NCBI GenBank assembly: GCA_019746355.1
Contig: JAIESC010000077.1
Location: 1 to 40,290 of the forward strand
Length of the DNA: 40,290 bases
Direction: 5' to 3'
From: Xanthobacteraceae bacterium
Lineage (GTDB): Bacteria; Pseudomonadota; Alphaproteobacteria; Rhizobiales; Xanthobacteraceae
How positions within the stretch are numbered: position 1 is the stretch's first letter; each line of letters opens with the position of its first letter. A program made the translations under genes and the position numbers. This document shows positions 32,659 through 39,456 of the stretch, piece after piece. Below the pieces are notes generated by a model that saw only the letters and a list, made by a program, of their open reading frames with translations, was not told the DNA's origin and did not search any database.

Positions 32659-33891
32659 TCAGAGCTGCTTCACCGGCTTCGGATCGAGGTTGAATATCCG
32701 CGCGGCGTTGAGCCCGAGGATGTTCTTCTTCGACTGCTCCGAAATGAACGGCAGATCGGTGATCTCGCTCGGCAGATCGAAGTCGAAGTGCGGCCAGTCC
32801 GACGCATAGAGCAACTGCGTGTCGGCCTTGATCATCTCGAAGGTGCACTCCAGCGCCTTGAGGTTGTTCGCCTCCATCGGCTGGGTCGTGTACCAGCAGT
32901 GATCGCGCATGTATTCCGACGGCAGCCGCTTGAGATGCGGCGCCTCCGACGGGCGCATCAGGAACTGGTCGTCGAGCCGCTGCATCAGGAACGGCGCCCA
33001 GGCGATGCCGGACTCGATCCAGATCACCTTCAGCTTCGGGAAGCGCTCCGGAATGCCGTTCAGGATCCAGTTCGTGCAATGCACGATGTTGGGCCAGGCA
33101 AAGCCCAGCGCGTGCATGCCGAGGAAGCGGTTGACGGTCTTCAGCGACGGATCGTCCCAGTGATAGCCGGCGTGGAAGGAGACCGGCATGCCAGTCTCCT
33201 CGATCATGCGGTAGAGCCGCATGTACTTGTTGTGGTGCACCGGCGCGTGCCGCGTCGACGGAATGGCATAGCCGATGATGCCCTTCTGGCCGGCGGTTTC
33301 CTTGACGACACGCTCGCACTCCTCCGGGCTGTTGTAGGGCAGCACGGAGAGGAACTTGATGCGGTCGTCGGCGGAGAGAAGCTTCTCCTGCATCCACTTG
33401 TTGTAGGCGCGGGAGAGCCACACCTCCATCTCGGGCTGCGGATGCAGGCCTAAGAACAGCATCGGCGTCGGGAACACCACCATGTTGTCGACGCCGAGCG
33501 AATCCATCGCGCGGCGCGTCAGCGTCACGTCGCGATGCACGCTCAGGTCCTCGACCTTCTCGCGCAGTCCGTCCTGATGCGGGATGCGGCCGCCGACGCT
33601 CTGGTAGCGCAGGCCGAGATCGCCGTTGAGGCCGTAGGGCGGCGCGCCGATGCGGTCGCGGTGGAAGTAGATCGCCTGATCGCGGATGACCGGGTCCTCG
33701 ATGTACTGCACCACCTCGTTCCACGACACCGTCTCGACGTGGTGCGCGTCGACGTCGACCACGAACCAGTCCTGCAGCTTGCGCCGCCGCGCGGCGATCT
33801 TGGCATGCCGGAGGATTTCGCGGCTGTCGGTCGAGGTGTCGATCACCTGGGCCGGCAGCATCTGCGGCACGCCGACGACGGGCTGGTTCAT
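32659..33891 (-). CDS. Amidohydrolase family metal-dependent hydrolase or decarboxylase
   Basis: A 410-residue TIM-barrel protein of the amidohydrolase-2/ACMSD group (hydrolases and non-oxidative decarboxylases). Metal ligands: D48-A-H50 (VVDVDAHHVE), H240 (PVSFHAGYHW) and D365 (LYASDWPHFD). Other matches are VFPTPMLFLG, IIGYAIPS, RFPKLKVIWIESGIAW and the closing KKNILGLNAARIFNL. The ATG at 33891 has AAGGAG 6 nt upstream and overlaps the TGA of the preceding gene (ATGA). Substrate is unknown; aromatic carboxylic acids are typical in this group. Confidence 0.9.
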   Translation of the reverse strand: MNQPVVGVPQMLPAQVIDTSTDSREILRHAKIAARRRKLQDWFVVDVDAHHVETVSWNEVVQYIEDPVIRDQAIYFHRDRIGAPPYGLNGDLGLRYQSVGGRIPHQDGLREKVEDLSVHRDVTLTRRAMDSLGVDNMVVFPTPMLFLGLHPQPEMEVWLSRAYNKWMQEKLLSADDRIKFLSVLPYNSPEECERVVKETAGQKGIIGYAIPSTRHAPVHHNKYMRLYRMIEETGMPVSFHAGYHWDDPSLKTVNRFLGMHALGFAWPNIVHCTNWILNGIPERFPKLKVIWIESGIAWAPFLMQRLDDQFLMRPSEAPHLKRLPSEYMRDHCWYTTQPMEANNLKALECTFEMIKADTQLLYASDWPHFDFDLPSEITDLPFISEQSKKNILGLNAARIFNLDPKPVKQL

Positions 33892-34304
33892 GGTTTGCTC
33901 CTTGCGATATTCCCTGAATGGTTGCTGTCGTGCTCGCCCGGATCGTTCTCGCCGGGCCTTCTCCGGAACCAGAGCCCGAGCTCCATCGGCCCAAGCCCAA
34001 CGTCCCGCAGCATCTCGGAGACTGCCACCAGCATCTCGGTCGCGGTCAACGTCTCCGCGCCCTCCTGCACGATGGCCGGCACCGGCCGCTCCTCGAGCTC
34101 CGACTTGGCGTAGTAGAGCCGCACCGCGGCGGTGATGATCTGGGCGATCGCTTCGTCGGAGACGCGCGCGGCCTCGCCCTTCTCGACCAGCTCCTTGGCG
34201 GAGCGGTGAAGGTCGGCCGCGTAGCGGTCGATCCAGCCGTATGCGTCGTTGGCGCGCGATTGGTCAGCGTTGACCGCCGGCCGCCTATCGTCAGACGACG
34301 ACAT
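33888..34304 (-). CDS. Unknown 138-residue protein coupled to Rieske and amidohydrolase genes
   Basis: Soluble, helical, with acidic and Ala-rich segments (YGWIDRYAADLHRSAKELVE, IAQIITAAVRLYYAKSELEE, TEMLVAVSEMLRDVGLGPME) and a tail FRRRPGENDPGEHDS. No signal peptide or Cys. Its start overlaps the Rieske gene by 14 nt and its stop overlaps the amidohydrolase start by 4 nt, so the three are translationally coupled and likely act together. I do not recognise the family. Confidence 0.75.
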   Translation of the reverse strand: MSSSDDRRPAVNADQSRANDAYGWIDRYAADLHRSAKELVEKGEAARVSDEAIAQIITAAVRLYYAKSELEERPVPAIVQEGAETLTATEMLVAVSEMLRDVGLGPMELGLWFRRRPGENDPGEHDSNHSGNIARSKP

Positions 34305-34659
34305 AGACGTTGCCGTCCTTCTCCTCGAGTTTCACCCGGCGCAGCTTGATCTTGTCGTAGCCCTGATTGAGTCCGGTCTTCAGATTGAACTCGTAGCCGT
34401 GCCACGAGCAGACGATGTTGGTGGTGTTCTCGTCGTAGGCCAATTCTCTGACGGTGCCGTCAGCGGCGACCGGCTCGAGCACGCGCTTGTAGATGCGGCC
34501 CTGGCACACCGGGCCCGAGCGGTGCGGGCACTCGTTGTGCCAGGCGACGAGCTGTCCGTCGACCTTGAACACGCCAACCTCGGTGCCGTCGCACGACATC
34601 ACCCGGCGATCGCCGTCCTTCAGCTCGTCCGAGCGGCACACGAGATACGATTGCGGCAT
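34291..34659 (-). CDS. Rieske [2Fe-2S] ferredoxin-like protein
   Basis: A 122-residue single-domain Rieske protein. The cluster ligands are C44-P-H46 (NECPHRSGP) and C84-S-W-H87 (IVCSWHGYEFNLKTG). Such small proteins serve as electron donors for Rieske oxygenases or as regulatory subunits. GAGGAGAGG stands directly before the ATG at 34659. It is the first gene of the coupled trio, 103 nt downstream of the Bug receptor gene on the same strand. No oxygenase alpha subunit or reductase is in the window. Confidence 0.9.
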   Translation of the reverse strand: MPQSYLVCRSDELKDGDRRVMSCDGTEVGVFKVDGQLVAWHNECPHRSGPVCQGRIYKRVLEPVAADGTVRELAYDENTTNIVCSWHGYEFNLKTGLNQGYDKIKLRRVKLEEKDGNVYVVV

Positions 34660-34762
34660 TTCCTCTCCTCACTTCATTCTTGTTCCACCGGCGGAACCAG
34701 CGGCAGCGGCTCTCTCGCCCTCAACACGCCTCGAACATAGGCGAATCGAGGGCCGTTTCCAA

Positions 34763-35743
34763 TTATTCGAACTTGATGTTCGCGGCCTTCACGACCGACG
34801 ACCAACGCTGCACCTCGGCTTTCATCTGCGCGGTGAGCTCATCCGCACTGCTGCCGATCGGTGTGCCCGACAGGCTCTTCAGCTTGGCCTTGTAGTCATC
34901 GGAGGCGCCGATCTGCCGCGCCGCGGCCTCAAGCTTTTTGAGGATCGGCGCAGGCGTGCCTGCAGGCGCCATCAACGCGAACCAGGTGCCCGCGACCACA
35001 TCCAGCACGCCGGCCTCGGCGAGCGTCGGCACATTGGGAAGCTCGGGAATGCGAGACGTCACCGTCACCGCCAAGGCCCGCAGGTTGCCCTGGGTGACCT
35101 GAGGCATCGCGGCCGGTGTCTCGACGAAGCCGAACGTGGTCTGTCCGCCGAGCAGGCTGGTGATCGACTCGTTGCTGCTGCGATAGGAGATCGCGGTCGC
35201 GGGCGCGCCGGTCTTGATCTTGAAGTGCTCGATCGGCAGCGTGAACACCGGCGATGGCGTCGGATAGTTCGCCTTGTCGGGATTGGCCTTCAGCCAGGCG
35301 ACCAGCTCGGCGACAGTCTTGGCCGGATGATCCTTGTTGACGAGCACCAGCATCGGATAGTCGGCCATCATCGAGATCGGCGCGAAGTCCTTGAAGACGT
35401 CGTAGGGAATGTTGGGCCAGATGGCGGTGCCGATGGTCATGGCGCCGGCGGCGGCGCCGAGCAGCGTATAGCCATCGGGCGTGGACTTCGCGACCGTGTC
35501 CGGCGCGAGCCGGCCGCCGCCGCCCGGCTTGTTCTCGATCAGGAACGTGCCGCCGAGTGCGTCCGTGAGCTTCTGCGCGACTATGCGCGCGACCGTGTCG
35601 GTGCCGCCGCCTGCACCAAAGCCGATGACGATCCTGACGGTGCGCGCCGGATAGTCGGCTTGCTGGGCACGGACAGCCAGCGGCCCGGCGGCCGCGCCGG
35701 CCGCCGCTCCGCCAACCAGAGACAGAAACTCACGCCGCTTCAT
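34763..35743 (-). CDS. Bug family tripartite tricarboxylate transporter substrate-binding protein
   Basis: A 326-residue periplasmic receptor with a Tat-like N-terminus (MKRREFLSLVGGAAAGAAAG, cleavage near VRAQQADYP). Bug blocks: ARTVRIVIGFGAGGGTDTVA, IENKPGGGGRLA, DGYTLLGAAAG, MMADYPMLVLV and ELPNVPTLAEAGV. GGAGG 6 nt before the ATG at 35743 fixes the start; a longer in-frame start at 35794 is rejected. It likely captures the substrate of the Rieske/amidohydrolase operon downstream (inference). No TctA/TctB genes nearby. Confidence 0.92.
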   Translation of the reverse strand: MKRREFLSLVGGAAAGAAAGPLAVRAQQADYPARTVRIVIGFGAGGGTDTVARIVAQKLTDALGGTFLIENKPGGGGRLAPDTVAKSTPDGYTLLGAAAGAMTIGTAIWPNIPYDVFKDFAPISMMADYPMLVLVNKDHPAKTVAELVAWLKANPDKANYPTPSPVFTLPIEHFKIKTGAPATAISYRSSNESITSLLGGQTTFGFVETPAAMPQVTQGNLRALAVTVTSRIPELPNVPTLAEAGVLDVVAGTWFALMAPAGTPAPILKKLEAAARQIGASDDYKAKLKSLSGTPIGSSADELTAQMKAEVQRWSSVVKAANIKFE

Positions 35744-35906
35744 GCCCACCCTCCATGCGACCGGCGGGAGGAATGGTAATGGCCCGCCCAACATGCTGGA
35801 TAGGGGGCTACTTCATCGCAGGCATGCGTTTGGCCTTGCGCCGGCCGGGAGGTTGCCGCGCCGTCACCCGCCCTTTCGACCGGCCAGCGCAGATGGCCGG
35901 CTGCAA

Positions 35907-36184
35907 TTACCGGTGCGTCACGCCTGTCCCGCCCGACGGATCGGGACCGAACCGGTTCGGACCGGCGGTGCCTTTCACGCAGGCCCAGTAAAGCAGAACG
36001 AAGATGCCGATAATGGTGAACACGATCAGCCACCACCAGGCGGTGCGGTCGATGTCGTGAAGCCTGCGAAAGCCCATCGCAAGGCTCGGCAGGAGCGTCA
36101 GTACCAGTACTCCGAGCGGCAGGTGCGGCCGCTGAAGCCGACATAGTTCTTGAAGCCCGATGCGATTGGTTGCCAAAAGTCCAT
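35907..36184 (-). pseudogene. DUF805 membrane protein with internal deletion
   Basis: From ATG 36184 the minus strand gives MDFWQPIASGFKNYVGFSGR, TCRSEYWY and a stop, the standard DUF805 N-terminus (FKxYVxFxGRxxRSEYW). In another frame directly after it comes LLPSLAMGFRRLHDID, RTAWWWLIVFTIIGIFVLL, and GTAGPNRFGPDP, the standard C-terminal half. The first two membrane helices, about 50 codons, are missing. The joint lies in TACTGGTACTG (about 36100-36112), a short direct repeat. The gene is non-functional. Confidence 0.8.
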
Positions 36185-36298
36185 GGCTCACCCCGGCAGT
36201 TTTTGAACGGCCTTGAAGCCTACGTCCGGGAACTCGGCTGCGACAATACGCCCCTTCCCGGTCTTCCGCCGTTGCCGACCACGGCGGCCGGCGGGGAT

Positions 36299-36406
36299 TG
36301 GCCTGACGCAATCGTGTCTTGCAACCAACGGGACTTCGGGCCGGCGCCGGCCCGCTTCGGGATCGACCTGACCAAGCCTGCCGACGTCTTACCGAGGATC
36401 AATTGA
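36299..36406 (+). pseudogene. PIN-domain toxin, C-terminal fragment
   Basis: The frame ending at TGA 36404-36406 carries DAIVSCNQRDFGPAPARFGI, DLTKPADVLPRIN. This matches the C-terminal strand and helix of PIN-family (VapC-like) toxins, typically DAIVTFNxRDF...ARFGIEVxTPAE. The N-terminal acidic active-site residues are absent; the sequence upstream is not PIN-like. Its stop overlaps the start position of the antitoxin remnant (ATTGA, probably once ATGA). Confidence 0.65.
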
Positions 36407-36657
36407 GCGACCAGACCACCTGCCCGCTTGGTCTTCCCCGCTCGATCAAGGCGGAGGTTTCAGCGGCGAGCCAAGCAGGATGGCATCAGTATGAATCAGC
36501 TTGTCGCGACGGCGGTGGCTGAGAAACCGGCTGCTATGAACACCGCTGCTTTTTTTTTGCCGAGCGCCGCGAACGTGCCGATTGGAACGCCTTTGATCGC
36601 ATGATGCCCCGTAAAGGTGGCGAGCCTCCGCACGCGGAGGACAAGATCAAGCGATAG
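36403..36657 (+). pseudogene. Ribbon-helix-helix (HicB-family type) antitoxin, frameshifted
   Basis: Three frames rebuild an RHH antitoxin. From TTG 36403: LSDQTTCPLGLPRSIKAEVS; then, shifted before 36476, QDGISMNQLVATAVAEKPAA, MNTAAFF; then, after the T-run 36550-36558, ERRERADWNAFDRMMPRKGG, EPPHAEDKIKR and TAG. This is the usual pattern LPxSxHxxLxxxAxxxGISxNQFVATAVAEKLAAM...FFxERRxRAD. The run of nine T should be seven to keep frame. The start codon is TTG where ATG is expected. It is the partner of the PIN fragment and ends 3 nt from the convergent DUF502 stop. Confidence 0.7.
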
Positions 36658-36660
36658 AAC

Positions 36661-37428
36661 CTACTTCACCGGCGCAACCGGCGGCGCGGCGGGCGTGCGG
36701 CCCGCCCGGCCGTTCTCGATCAGCGCACTGAGCTTCTTCTGCGCGTCGCCGTTGGGCTGCGCCATGCCGGCCGACATAATCAGCGTCATCGCCTGCTCGA
36801 CGGTGATGTCGAGCTCGATGACGTGGCTGCGCGGGGCATAAAAGAAAAAGCCGGTGGTCGGGTTCGGCGTGCACGGCAGGAAGCACGAGACGTAGTCCCT
36901 GCCCGGCAGTCGCGATGCGATGTCCGCGGTCGGGGTCGAGGCGAGAAACACCACCGACCACATGCCGGTCGGAAACTCCGCGAGCGCCACCTTGCCGAAG
37001 CCCGGTCCGGACTTCGAGAACAGCGTCTCGAAGATCTGCTTCATGGTCTTGTAGATCGGCCGCACGATCGGCATGCGGTTCAGCACGTTCTCGCTGAATT
37101 CGACCAGAGTGCGCCCGACGAGGTTTGCGGTGAGGAAGCCGAGCAGCGTCAGCGCGAACAGCGCGATGATCACGCCATAGCCCGGCACCTTGAACGGCAG
37201 ATAGGTCTCGGCGCGCAGGCTCACCGGAATGAACGGCCGCATCGCGTCGTCCACCCAGTTCACGAACCACCAGGTGAGATTGATGGTGATGTAGATCGGC
37301 CCGACCAGGATCAGGCCGGTCAGGAAATAGTTGCGCAACCGCGACATCGCGCCGTGATGCACCGGCTCGGGCGGGATGACGTCCGCCGCAGTCACCGTCG
37401 GGGGCAGTCCGGTTTTTTCGTCAGCCAT
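36661..37428 (-). CDS. DUF502 family membrane protein
   Basis: A 255-residue inner-membrane protein with two transmembrane helices (YFLTGLILVGPIYITINLTW and VIIALFALTLLGFLTANLVG) and a conserved cytoplasmic core: RMPIVRPIYKTMKQIFETLF, FPTGMWSVVFLAS, CFLPCTPNPTTGFFFYAPR and DITVEQAMTLIMSAGM. These are hallmark DUF502 motifs. Function is unknown. In related genomes it lies between glmS and recG (memory); here it keeps glmS (42 nt) but recG is 15.5 kb away. Confidence 0.92.
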   Translation of the reverse strand: MADEKTGLPPTVTAADVIPPEPVHHGAMSRLRNYFLTGLILVGPIYITINLTWWFVNWVDDAMRPFIPVSLRAETYLPFKVPGYGVIIALFALTLLGFLTANLVGRTLVEFSENVLNRMPIVRPIYKTMKQIFETLFSKSGPGFGKVALAEFPTGMWSVVFLASTPTADIASRLPGRDYVSCFLPCTPNPTTGFFFYAPRSHVIELDITVEQAMTLIMSAGMAQPNGDAQKKLSALIENGRAGRTPAAPPVAPVK

Positions 37429-37470
37429 GATCGTGGATCGGCTCGTACCCCTGCGCGTACCTGCGCGCCA

Positions 37471-39315
37471 TCACTCGACCGTCACCGACTTCGCGAGGTT
37501 GCGCGGCTGGTCGACGTCGGTGCCCATGTTCACCGCGGTATGATAGGCGATGAGCTGCACCGGAATCGCATAGACGATAGGCGTAACCGTGGTCGCCATG
37601 TCCGGCAACACCAGCGTCGAAAGCGACAGCGCCGCGGCCTCCTTCGCGCCCTTCGGGTCGGTGACCAGAATGATCCTGCCGCCGCGGGCCGCGACCTCCT
37701 GCATGTTCGACACCGTCTTCTCGAACACGCCCTCGCGCCGCACGCTCTTGTCGAACGGCGCAACCACCACCACCGGCATGGTCTCGTCAATCAGGGCGAT
37801 GGGGCCGTGCTTGAGCTCGCCCGCGGCATAGCCTTCGGCGTGGATATAGGAGATTTCCTTGAGCTTCAAAGCGCCTTCCAGCGCCAGCGGATAGGCGGTG
37901 CCGCGGCCGAGATAGAGCACGTCGCGCGCCTTGGCGAGGTCGCGCGCCAGTTCCTCGATCTGCGGCTCGAGCCGCAACGCCTCGGAGATGTGGCGCGGCA
38001 CTTCGATCATGGCACGGACGAGGTTGCGCTCATCCTCTTCGGAGATGACGCCGCGGACGCGCCCGGCGGCAATGGCGAGGCAGAGCAGCGCCGCAAGCTG
38101 GCAGGTGAACGCCTTGGTCGAAGCGACGCCGATTTCGGGGCCCGCCAGCGTCGGCATCACCACGTCGCTCTCGCGGGCGATGGTCGAGGTCGGCACGTTG
38201 ACGATGGAAAGGACGTGCTGCTTCTGCTCCTTGGCATAGCGGAGCGTGGCGAGCGTATCGGCGGTCTCGCCCGACTGCGAGACGAACAGCGCGAGGTTGC
38301 CCGGCGAGAACGGCGCCTCGCGGTAGCGGAACTCGGAGGCGACGTCGATCTCGACCGGCAGCCGGGCAAAGCGCTCGAACCAGTATTTGGCGACCAGACC
38401 CGCGTAGTAGGCGGTGCCGCAGGCCGAGATCGCCACCCGCTCGATCTTCCTGAAGTCGAACGGCAGCGTCATCGGCAGCGCGACGCGCTCGGCGGCCATG
38501 TCGAGATAGTGCGACAGCGTATGGCCGACGACCTCGGGCTGCTCGTGGATTTCCTTCGCCATGAAATGGCGGTGGTTGCCCTTGTCGACCAGGAACGCCG
38601 AGGCGTTCGACTTCAGCACCGGGCGCTCGACGACCTTACCGCTGACGTCGCGCACCTCGACGCCCTTGCGCGTCACCACCGCCCAGTCGCCGTCCTCGAG
38701 ATAGCTGATGGTGTCGGTGAACGGCGCGAGCGCGATCGCGTCCGAGCCCAGATACATCTCGCCGTCGCCGTGGCCGACCGCGAGCGGCGAGCCCTTGCGC
38801 GCGCCGATCAGCAGGTCTTCCTCGCCGGCAAACAGGAAGGCGAGCGCGAACGCGCCGCGCAGCCGCGGCAGACAGCTCTGCACGGCTTCGGCCGGGTTGC
38901 GGCCCTTCTTCATCTCCGCGGTGACGAGATGGGCGACCACTTCGGTGTCGGTCTCGCTCGCAAATTTCGCGCCGGTCTTTTCCAGCTCGTCACGCAGCTC
39001 GCGGAAGTTCTCGATGATGCCGTTGTGCACCACCGCGATCCGGTCGGTGGCGTGCGGGTGCGCGTTGCTTTCGGTCGGCTTGCCGTGGGTCGCCCAGCGG
39101 GTGTGGCCGATGCCGATGGTGCCCGCGAGCGGCGCCTCGCGCAGGCGGCTTTCCAGATTGCGAAGCTTGCCCTCGGCGCGCCGCCGGGTCAGCGCGCCGC
39201 TTTCCAGCGTGGCGACGCCGGCCGAGTCATAGCCACGATATTCAAGCCGCTTGAGCGCGTCGACGAGTTGCCCCGCGACCGGCTCATGGCCGAGAATCCC
39301 AACAATCCCGCACAA
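37471..39315 (-). CDS. glmS: Glutamine-fructose-6-phosphate aminotransferase (isomerizing) GlmS
   Basis: GlmS (614 residues) makes glucosamine-6-phosphate from fructose-6-phosphate and glutamine, the first step to UDP-GlcNAc, peptidoglycan and LPS. The N-terminal glutaminase domain starts CGIVGILG with the catalytic Cys as residue 2, and shows RLEYRGYDSAGVA, GIGHTRWATHG and HNGIIENF. Two SIS sugar-isomerase domains follow (SACGTAYYAG, VSQSGETADTLATLRYAKE, YLGRGTAYPLALEGALKLKE) and the C-terminal PRNLAKSVTVE. The start codon must be TTG at 39315, because the nucleophile Cys has to follow Met; GGGGGTAGGG stands upstream. GlmU is 141 nt upstream on the same strand. Confidence 0.97.
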   Translation of the reverse strand: MCGIVGILGHEPVAGQLVDALKRLEYRGYDSAGVATLESGALTRRRAEGKLRNLESRLREAPLAGTIGIGHTRWATHGKPTESNAHPHATDRIAVVHNGIIENFRELRDELEKTGAKFASETDTEVVAHLVTAEMKKGRNPAEAVQSCLPRLRGAFALAFLFAGEEDLLIGARKGSPLAVGHGDGEMYLGSDAIALAPFTDTISYLEDGDWAVVTRKGVEVRDVSGKVVERPVLKSNASAFLVDKGNHRHFMAKEIHEQPEVVGHTLSHYLDMAAERVALPMTLPFDFRKIERVAISACGTAYYAGLVAKYWFERFARLPVEIDVASEFRYREAPFSPGNLALFVSQSGETADTLATLRYAKEQKQHVLSIVNVPTSTIARESDVVMPTLAGPEIGVASTKAFTCQLAALLCLAIAAGRVRGVISEEDERNLVRAMIEVPRHISEALRLEPQIEELARDLAKARDVLYLGRGTAYPLALEGALKLKEISYIHAEGYAAGELKHGPIALIDETMPVVVVAPFDKSVRREGVFEKTVSNMQEVAARGGRIILVTDPKGAKEAAALSLSTLVLPDMATTVTPIVYAIPVQLIAYHTAVNMGTDVDQPRNLAKSVTVE

Positions 39316-39456
39316 AGTGGCCCTACCCCCTGCCGCATCCCGCGGCGCGATGTTTATGCGCCGGGGCCGGTTTCCGGAAAATCAAAATGCATGTCCTGAT
39401 GTGTCAAATTAAGGCGGACGGCTAAGGAAACAAGAATCTCCTCTGCCGACCGTAGC

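Noticed and set aside
36823..39399. 858-codon plus-strand open frame opposite DUF502 and glmS
   Set aside because: Arg/His/Asp-rich shadow without motifs; both genes below it have full family signatures.
39316..39456. Possible regulatory RNA between glmU and glmS
   Set aside because: The interval is short, with no glmS-ribozyme-like core and no strong hairpin; such ribozymes are known from Gram-positive bacteria.
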